Shown piece after piece: positions 23,910 to 27,479 of a stretch of DNA of 27,479 nucleotides. Source of the DNA: CAYWBI01 sp964456445 (GTDB lineage: Bacteria > Calditrichota > Calditrichia > Calditrichales > J004); contig CAYWBI010000030.1 in NCBI GenBank assembly GCA_964456445.1, forward strand, positions 1 to 27,479, given 5' to 3'. Within the stretch, counting starts at the first letter, position 1, and every line of letters begins with the position of its first letter. Under the pieces are notes generated by a model. It saw only the letters and a list, made by a program, of their open reading frames with translations. It made no database searches and was not told where the DNA came from. The translations under genes were made by a program, and so were the position numbers.

Positions 23910-23927
23910 TTAACCGGAGACTAATGA
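23910..23927 (+). repeat. diverged copy of the element end
   Basis: TTAACCGGAGACTAATGA differs by one base from TTAACCGGACACTAATGA at 24308-24325, the right end of the small element plus four flanking bases. That the match runs past the inverted repeat into the flank suggests a duplication of the end, or nested insertions. Confidence 0.6.
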
Positions 23928-24062
23928 TAGAGCATTGTTTTTTCTTATATCCGGCCTGGACGTTTAGAACCGGGAAATTTATTTTGGTTGCGGGTCATAT
24001 ATGGGGTTTACGGGGTCAGGGGACAAGGTATAAGATGTCTGGAAAAATAAAGGGGCTTTCAA

Positions 24063-24321
24063 TAGTGTCCGGTTAAAAAAGGATTGTATTAAGTAAGGCA
24101 TCTCAAACTGCGGTTCAGATGTTTTTGTAAATTATTGGACTTCAAACTCATTTAATTGCCACGAGCTTAAGCTCGTGGATACCAGGATATTTTGTCTTAA
24201 ATGGGCTTCAGCCCAAGATGTTGGTTAATTTGGGCTAAAGCCCGCTAAATATCGGGTTTTTCACATCCCCAAGCTTATGCTGGGTGATGTGAAACCCGGC
24301 CAGGAACTTAACCGGACACTA
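24063..24321. mobile_element. 259-bp MITE-like element with 14-bp terminal inverted repeats
   Basis: TAGTGTCCGGTTAA (24063-24076) and TTAACCGGACACTA (24308-24321) are perfect inverted repeats bounding 259 bp with no transposase. TAGTGTCCGGTT-like ends are, from memory, of the kind seen on insertion sequences, so this may be a non-autonomous derivative or a relic with an internal deletion. The inside carries four REP-like palindromes. I see no certain target-site duplication. Confidence 0.6.
24159..24298. repeat. cluster of four REP-like palindromes
   Basis: In order these are: CCACGAGCTTAAGCTCGTGG, a perfect 20-bp palindrome (24159-24178); TGGGCT-TC-AGCCCA (24202-24215); GGGCT-AA-AGCCC (24232-24243); and a longer hairpin at 24253-24298 built from CGGGTTT/AAACCCG and CACATC/GATGTG arms. 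Short GC-rich palindromes with two-base loops like the second and third are typical of REP sequences mobilised by RAYT (Y1-type) transposases; none is encoded here. Confidence 0.7.
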
Positions 24322-24400
24322 ATGAGTGGCTTTATCAAAAGCTTTTGGCATTACATGCTTTTGCTAAAAAGAGTTAAATTAAGACTTTTCTTAATGGCCT

Positions 24401-25351
24401 TTAAGTCTTATCCGTCGCAGTCTTCCGATAATCCTTTTGGACGATTTCTTCAATTCCCTTTTTATAGGGCGTCGGTTTAAAATCAAAACGTTTTTCAAAT
24501 TTGTCGCTGTTAAAAACATAGTCCCGGTCATATTGATACATCATTTCAACCATCTCGCGCATAATTGGTACAAAGAGCCCGAGAATTCGTACCAGAAATT
24601 TTGGGGCTGCCTGATATTTTGGTTCTACTTTTAGTGCACCCGCAATCGCCTCAATCCATTCTTTACCGGTGAGGGGATTTGGGGCGGTGGGTACATGCCA
24701 TATCTGGTTATAGGCATCGTCCGTATTTCCAAGCAGCGCGGTTGCTTTCCCGGCATCGGGTGTGTAGGTGAAAGAATGTTTGAAATCTACCGATCCCAGC
24801 CAGTTGGCTTTTTTCCCTTTGCTCAGCGGTGTAAAAACCGTTTCGGTAAGCATGCTGGTATTGCGGATGGCCGGTCCGTAAAAATCCGCGGAACGTGCAA
24901 TCAATGCGTTTAATTTACCTTCCTTCACCTTATCCAGGATCATGTCCGCAATTTCTGCCCTTAACGTGCCTTTTTTGCTTGGCGGATTGATAGGCGTCCC
25001 TTCGTTCATGTCTTTTAAATAATTGGCGTCGTACATATAGATATTGTCAAAAAACACCAGTTTGCATTTATGCCCGATACAGGCTTCGATTACGTTGTGC
25101 ATAAATTTTGGCCAGCTTTCCCGCCATGCCTTTAAACTGTAGGGAAAACCAATGGTGACATAAACAACGGACGAGCCTTGCACCGCTTTGTCCACATCGG
25201 CGGGGCCTAATAAGTCCGCGGGCATAAGTATATCCGTTGTATGGACTTTTTCAGGTTTACGGCTTACCAGTCTTATCTCATTTGTAAATTCTTTTAACGC
25301 TTTGGCCAATTCGATACCAAAGGCCCCGCCGGAGCCTAATATTGTTTGCAT
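24401..25351 (-). CDS. NAD-dependent epimerase/dehydratase-family protein (atypical SDR)
   Basis: This 316-residue protein has the Rossmann start MQTILGSGGAFGIELAKAL, with GxGGxxG-like spacing for dinucleotide binding (about residues 6-12). The ARSADFYGP block around residue 147 is the region where extended SDRs contact the sugar nucleotide or substrate. The usual YxxxK is not evident; YMYDANYLKD (about 97-106) lies near the expected place, so the catalytic class is unsure. The ATG at 25351 is preferred because AAGGAAT precedes it; an upstream in-frame ATG at 25423 lacks this. It is the last of three minus-strand genes after merR and the DinB gene. Substrate unknown. Confidence 0.85.
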   Translation of the reverse strand: MQTILGSGGAFGIELAKALKEFTNEIRLVSRKPEKVHTTDILMPADLLGPADVDKAVQGSSVVYVTIGFPYSLKAWRESWPKFMHNVIEACIGHKCKLVFFDNIYMYDANYLKDMNEGTPINPPSKKGTLRAEIADMILDKVKEGKLNALIARSADFYGPAIRNTSMLTETVFTPLSKGKKANWLGSVDFKHSFTYTPDAGKATALLGNTDDAYNQIWHVPTAPNPLTGKEWIEAIAGALKVEPKYQAAPKFLVRILGLFVPIMREMVEMMYQYDRDYVFNSDKFEKRFDFKPTPYKKGIEEIVQKDYRKTATDKT

Positions 25352-25455
25352 ATTTATTCCTTTTTGAATTTGCGCCTGGCGCATAGACGAAGGCGTTGTG
25401 TTTGTGCAGAAGGTAAAGAGCAAAAGATGCCTGTTACTTGTTCTGCCATTTAATA

Positions 25456-25935
25456 TTATAGCTTTTGTAAAAATCGTTCTATTTGCCTGCGGTGTCTTGA
25501 TACGTGGACGATGGCATGTTCAAACAATTGTTCCGTGTTATAGGTTTGCCCCCACAGAACCTTTATTTTTTTCTGGTTTTCTGTTTCATCGATTTTTATT
25601 ACGGGGTATTCATCGAAAAGTTGCTCATTGTACTTAAACATTTTGTCCAGTTCAAGTTGATAAGCCTTACTGCTGTTAAAAGTTGTTGCTTTAGGGAAGT
25701 CAATTTTCTCACCATAAAATTTTCTTACTTCAACTGCAAACCAATAGCCGGATTGAATGACATGGGTCAGGATGGTTTGAATGGATTTACAGGAGGGGTC
25801 TTTTGTCTGCTTATCGACAATGTGTGTCAGTTGTTCCGGGCTGATGTTTTGAATGACAGTTTGCAGTTCAGAAACTACCCGCTCGTATTCATCCAGTAAT
25901 GCACCGATGGCGCCATTGTTTCTATATTTGCTCAT
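25456..25935 (-). CDS. DinB-family (DinB_2-like) four-helix protein
   Basis: This 159-residue helical protein has the spacing of the DinB/YfiT metal-binding family. A histidine in the second helix (LTHVIQSGYW) and a closing EHAIVHVSRHRRQIERFL provide the usual His triad for a divalent metal. Members include thiol-dependent S-transferases and many proteins of unknown activity; this one is not the DNA polymerase DinB. AAGGGAAAAG lies just before ATG 25935; an upstream frame extension to 25962 lacks such a site. It sits 70 bp after merR and 104 bp before the epimerase gene on the same strand, so it may share their control. Confidence 0.85.
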   Translation of the reverse strand: MSKYRNNGAIGALLDEYERVVSELQTVIQNISPEQLTHIVDKQTKDPSCKSIQTILTHVIQSGYWFAVEVRKFYGEKIDFPKATTFNSSKAYQLELDKMFKYNEQLFDEYPVIKIDETENQKKIKVLWGQTYNTEQLFEHAIVHVSRHRRQIERFLQKL

Positions 25936-26005
25936 TCTTTTCCCTTTTTGCGCAATGCACAATTTATTGTAACATTCAAAAGAAAGTATGGACAGCTAAA
26001 TAAAA

Positions 26006-26389
26006 TTAGCTGTATTGTTCATTTAATACTTCGAGACAATCCCCAGTACATTTACTTCTGGCCAAAACCAATTTGGTTTTTATGTTTTGTAGTTCAGTTA
26101 TCTTTTTATCTATTATCTCCAGTTTATTCTCAAATACTTCAGCAGTTGTGACGCATTTTATTTGCCCGATCTCCAGGAGAAATAAAAATTCCCCTATTTC
26201 TTTTAGCGTAAAACCAAAGTTTTTGATTTGCCTAATAAGTAATAATTTATCGATGGTTTTTTTGTCATAACTTCTGTAGTTGTTTTCGCTTCTCGAGTTC
26301 CTGTCAAGATTGATCAGGCCGATCTTTTCGTACCAACGAATTGTATCTTTGGAAAATCCGGTTAGTGTTGCTGCTTCTCCTATTAACAT
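26006..26389 (-). CDS. MerR-family transcriptional regulator with metal-sensor cysteines
   Basis: This 127-residue regulator has the winged-helix DNA-binding half MLIGEAATLTGFSKDTIRWYEKIGLI (positions 1-26), the RSYD wing and a long dimerisation helix (about 76-111). Cysteines occur at 79, 114 and 118. C79 and C114 have the same 35-residue spacing as the metal ligands of MerR and ZntR, and CTGDC near the C-terminus resembles the metal-binding loop. It therefore probably senses a soft or transition metal such as Hg, Zn, Cd or Pb; which one cannot be told. The ATG at 26389 has AAGGGC 7 nt upstream; a TTG at 26404 would add five residues. A typical MerR-type promoter lies divergently at 26620-26651. 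Confidence 0.9.
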   Translation of the reverse strand: MLIGEAATLTGFSKDTIRWYEKIGLINLDRNSRSENNYRSYDKKTIDKLLLIRQIKNFGFTLKEIGEFLFLLEIGQIKCVTTAEVFENKLEIIDKKITELQNIKTKLVLARSKCTGDCLEVLNEQYS

Positions 26390-26619
26390 ATATAAGCCCT
26401 TCAAATAAGCCGGTAAGGTGGAACTTTTTATTTTAATCCACTGTGGGTTAAACCGGGCGTAACTAACCGTCGCGCCTGGTTGAAAAGCCTTTTCTCAGTC
26501 CGTGGTAGCCTATTTAAAGGCCACGGTTTACATCGCTTTTATTCAATCTATCTAAAAAAACAGAACCGTTCGATATGCTGAAGACTTTTCATATTTCTTT
26601 TGCCACATTAAAAAAACAC
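26390..26619. repeat. intergenic region with two hairpins upstream of merR
   Basis: Two inverted repeats are visible. AACCGGGCG (26451-26459) pairs with CGCCTGGTT (26473-26481), nine pairs with one G-U. CCGTGG (26500-26505) pairs with CCACGG (26521-26526), with extra GCCT/AGGC pairing inside. Neither has a following T-tract. They look like more REP-type palindromes rather than an operator. Confidence 0.4.
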
Positions 26620-26651
26620 TTGACCTTCGAGTATGCTCCAATGCTTATATT
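26620..26651 (+). promoter_or_regulatory. MerR-type long-spacer promoter with internal dyad
   Basis: TTGACC (26620-26625) and TATATT (26646-26651) are separated by 20 bp, or 19 bp if TTATAT is the -10. MerR-family activators act on just such over-long spacers by twisting the DNA. Between the boxes lies the imperfect dyad TTCGAG-TATG-CTCCAA, centred in the spacer, similar in form to zntA-type operators. It faces away from merR toward the CCPF-motif gene. Confidence 0.7.
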
Positions 26652-26683
26652 TGCATAATTATCATTTAAATGAAAGCAAAAGG

Positions 26684-27163
26684 ATGAAAAAAGTACCGTG
26701 CATCTCAATAGGCTTAATTGGCCTGATAGTTATCTACATCAGTAATTTTCCCATAACATTTGTTTTCTCTAAAGACAATAAAGCCAAACCAGTATTGGCA
26801 AGCGAAAAAATAAATTTCATAAAGGAAGATAGTATGAACAGGAATATTAACCAAATAGGATCATTGGCCTGCAAATTAACCGATGGGGAACAAGTGGAAC
26901 GCAAGCAAGCCTTACAAAATAAAATATTTTCCATGGTAAAAAAAATTGTTGAAACCGACGATGGGTATATTTTTTATTTTAAATACGATGATGTTTTTTT
27001 ACAACAGTTGACCAGTTATATTATTGCAGAAAAACAATGTTGTCCGTTTTTTAGGTTTACTTTTATTATCCATCCAAATCGTGATGGCTTGGAGTTAAAA
27101 ATAACGGGGGCCAGCGGAGCCAAGGCGCTTATCAAAGGAATTGTGGATGAAATACAAAATTGA
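26684..27163 (+). CDS. small protein with CCPF motif under MerR-type control, function unknown
   Basis: The 159-residue frame has an N-terminal hydrophobic segment (about 5-29), then a folded part of about 90 residues. That part contains a single cysteine in GSLACKLT (C63), the pair EKQCCPFF (C119-C120) and a closing ITGASGAKALIKG. I recall small proteins with an E-K/R-x-CCPF motif near mercury-resistance genes, but cannot confirm the family here. The cysteines and the metal-sensor promoter suggest thiol-metal binding. The start is uncertain. ATG 26684 gives a membrane-anchored form but has AAAAGG directly abutting it. ATG 26834 has a good AAGGAAGA 5-6 nt upstream and gives a soluble 109-residue form; both may be made. 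An ATG at 26633 lies inside the promoter and is rejected. Confidence 0.75.
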   Translation: MKKVPCISIGLIGLIVIYISNFPITFVFSKDNKAKPVLASEKINFIKEDSMNRNINQIGSLACKLTDGEQVERKQALQNKIFSMVKKIVETDDGYIFYFKYDDVFLQQLTSYIIAEKQCCPFFRFTFIIHPNRDGLELKITGASGAKALIKGIVDEIQN

Positions 27164-27470
27164 TGCTTTAAGGTTTTGGCTAAAGAAGAGCCATAAAAAA
27201 GAATGGGCTTCTAATTCGATTGGCATGATAAAAACAACCTATGGCGCCATTAGGGCCTATGACAGTCAATCAGATAAAGAAGCAATACTTTTTGCTCCCG
27301 ACGGGCCAAACATGATTGAGCATTACCAGGGGTTAATTACTGATTTAGAAAAATATTATAGGGTAATAATTTTTGAATTACCAGGATTTGGTTTTTCTTA
27401 TCATTTTGGCAATTATGATTATTCTTTTGGTTCAACAGTTAAATCTATGGGTAATTTTAGGCATTGGTAA
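27147..27470 (+). CDS. alpha/beta hydrolase, N-terminal part; apparently frameshifted at window end
   Basis: The 107 readable codons show the start of an alpha/beta hydrolase: a first strand (EAILFAPDGP) with the oxyanion-type turn and a following helix (IEHYQGLITDLEKYY). The strand and turn VIIFELPGFGFS is typical of epoxide hydrolase and haloalkane dehalogenase-like members. A full protein would be about 270-300 residues with the nucleophile elbow still to come. The frame stops at 27470, but the next forward frame continues as WVILGIGNSP from 27448, which resembles the expected family continuation. A one-base frameshift or sequence error near 27445 is therefore likely. It overlaps the upstream gene by 17 bases, so the two are probably co-expressed from the MerR-type promoter. 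Confidence 0.72.
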   Translation: MKYKIDALRFWLKKSHKKEWASNSIGMIKTTYGAIRAYDSQSDKEAILFAPDGPNMIEHYQGLITDLEKYYRVIIFELPGFGFSYHFGNYDYSFGSTVKSMGNFRHW

Positions 27471-27479
27471 TTCACCAAG

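Larger units (their letters stand above)
23669..24400. other. 730-bp non-coding accessory region with element remnants
   Basis: No credible gene. The part near 23669-23760 is the likely promoter region of the minus-strand beta-helix gene and has a small dyad, ATGTTA/TAACAT, with a 7-nt spacer (about 23739-23757). CAAGCCC (23841-23847) and GGGCTTG (23885-23891) form a stem enclosing a second imperfect one. The right half holds a short inverted-repeat-bounded element and REP-like palindromes, listed separately. Confidence 0.6.

Noticed and set aside
24277..24480. 67-codon frame spanning the right end of the small element
   Set aside because: It runs across the inverted repeat and into the 3' end of the epimerase gene on the other strand; no ribosome site or conserved features.
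25504..25899. 131-codon plus-strand frame opposite the DinB-family gene
   Set aside because: It is the antisense shadow of the minus-strand gene, whose histidine motifs and ribosome site make it the real one.
26670..26687. Five-codon frame ATGAAAGCAAAAGGATGA overlapping the ATG at 26684, a possible leader peptide
   Set aside because: It is short enough to be chance, has no ribosome site and no codon bias that would suit attenuation.

Overview
The window looks like a chromosomal piece of a diderm bacterium of the FCB superphylum. Calditrichota, Ignavibacteria or a related lineage fits best, but the exact phylum is an inference. The clues are a secreted protein ending in a YPNPFNPSTTI-type sorting domain, a long SppA, a PBP4-type carboxypeptidase, and an energy operon built on NrfD and multihaem cytochromes. 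One run of exactly 100 N (13255-13354) marks an assembly gap, and the right edge cuts into an alpha/beta hydrolase reading frame. No rRNA, tRNA or CRISPR array was seen.

Region 1 (about 60-6582) is one six-gene respiratory operon: membrane-anchored pentahaem cytochrome, Tat-exported molybdopterin-family subunit, four-cluster ferredoxin subunit, ten-helix NrfD/PsrC-type quinone subunit, a small two-helix membrane protein and a secreted tetrahaem cytochrome. The first four follow the Qrc (QrcABCD) order and share features with alternative complex III. They probably link the menaquinone pool to periplasmic c-type cytochromes.

Region 2 (6996-12383) holds housekeeping genes: uppS, an unrecognised membrane protein, folC, rho, rpmE (type B) and prfA. 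An intrinsic terminator lies just before prfA.

Region 3 (12384-13824) is the most unusual part. A 515-bp AT-rich leader carries three large stem-loops, a pair of CCGCCAT direct repeats and a TATAAT box. It precedes a tandem family of 62-63-residue precursor peptides with a hydrophobic N-terminus and the core ATILPIGPPPWP, followed by a variable charged tail. The sequencing gap falls inside this array. The copies share a 68-bp block that is identical between the first and last genes although their 5' halves differ, a sign of gene conversion. A strong terminator closes the array. I recognise no described family here; this is the best candidate for an undescribed system.

Region 4 (13846-20456) contains ssb, a nucleoside salvage operon (cdd, udk, tdk, CNT-type transporter), then sppA, pgsA and purine nucleoside phosphorylase, all on the plus strand. 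Region 5 (20469-23668, minus strand) encodes a PBP4-type D-Ala-D-Ala carboxypeptidase and a secreted beta-helix protein with a T9SS-like tail.

Region 6 (23669-27479) is accessory in character. It has a 259-bp element with 14-bp perfect terminal inverted repeats filled with REP-like palindromes. Next come minus-strand genes for an SDR-type epimerase, a DinB-family protein and a MerR regulator with metal-sensor cysteines. Facing them is a classic long-spacer MerR-type promoter driving a CCPF-motif protein and an alpha/beta hydrolase that appears frameshifted at the window end.
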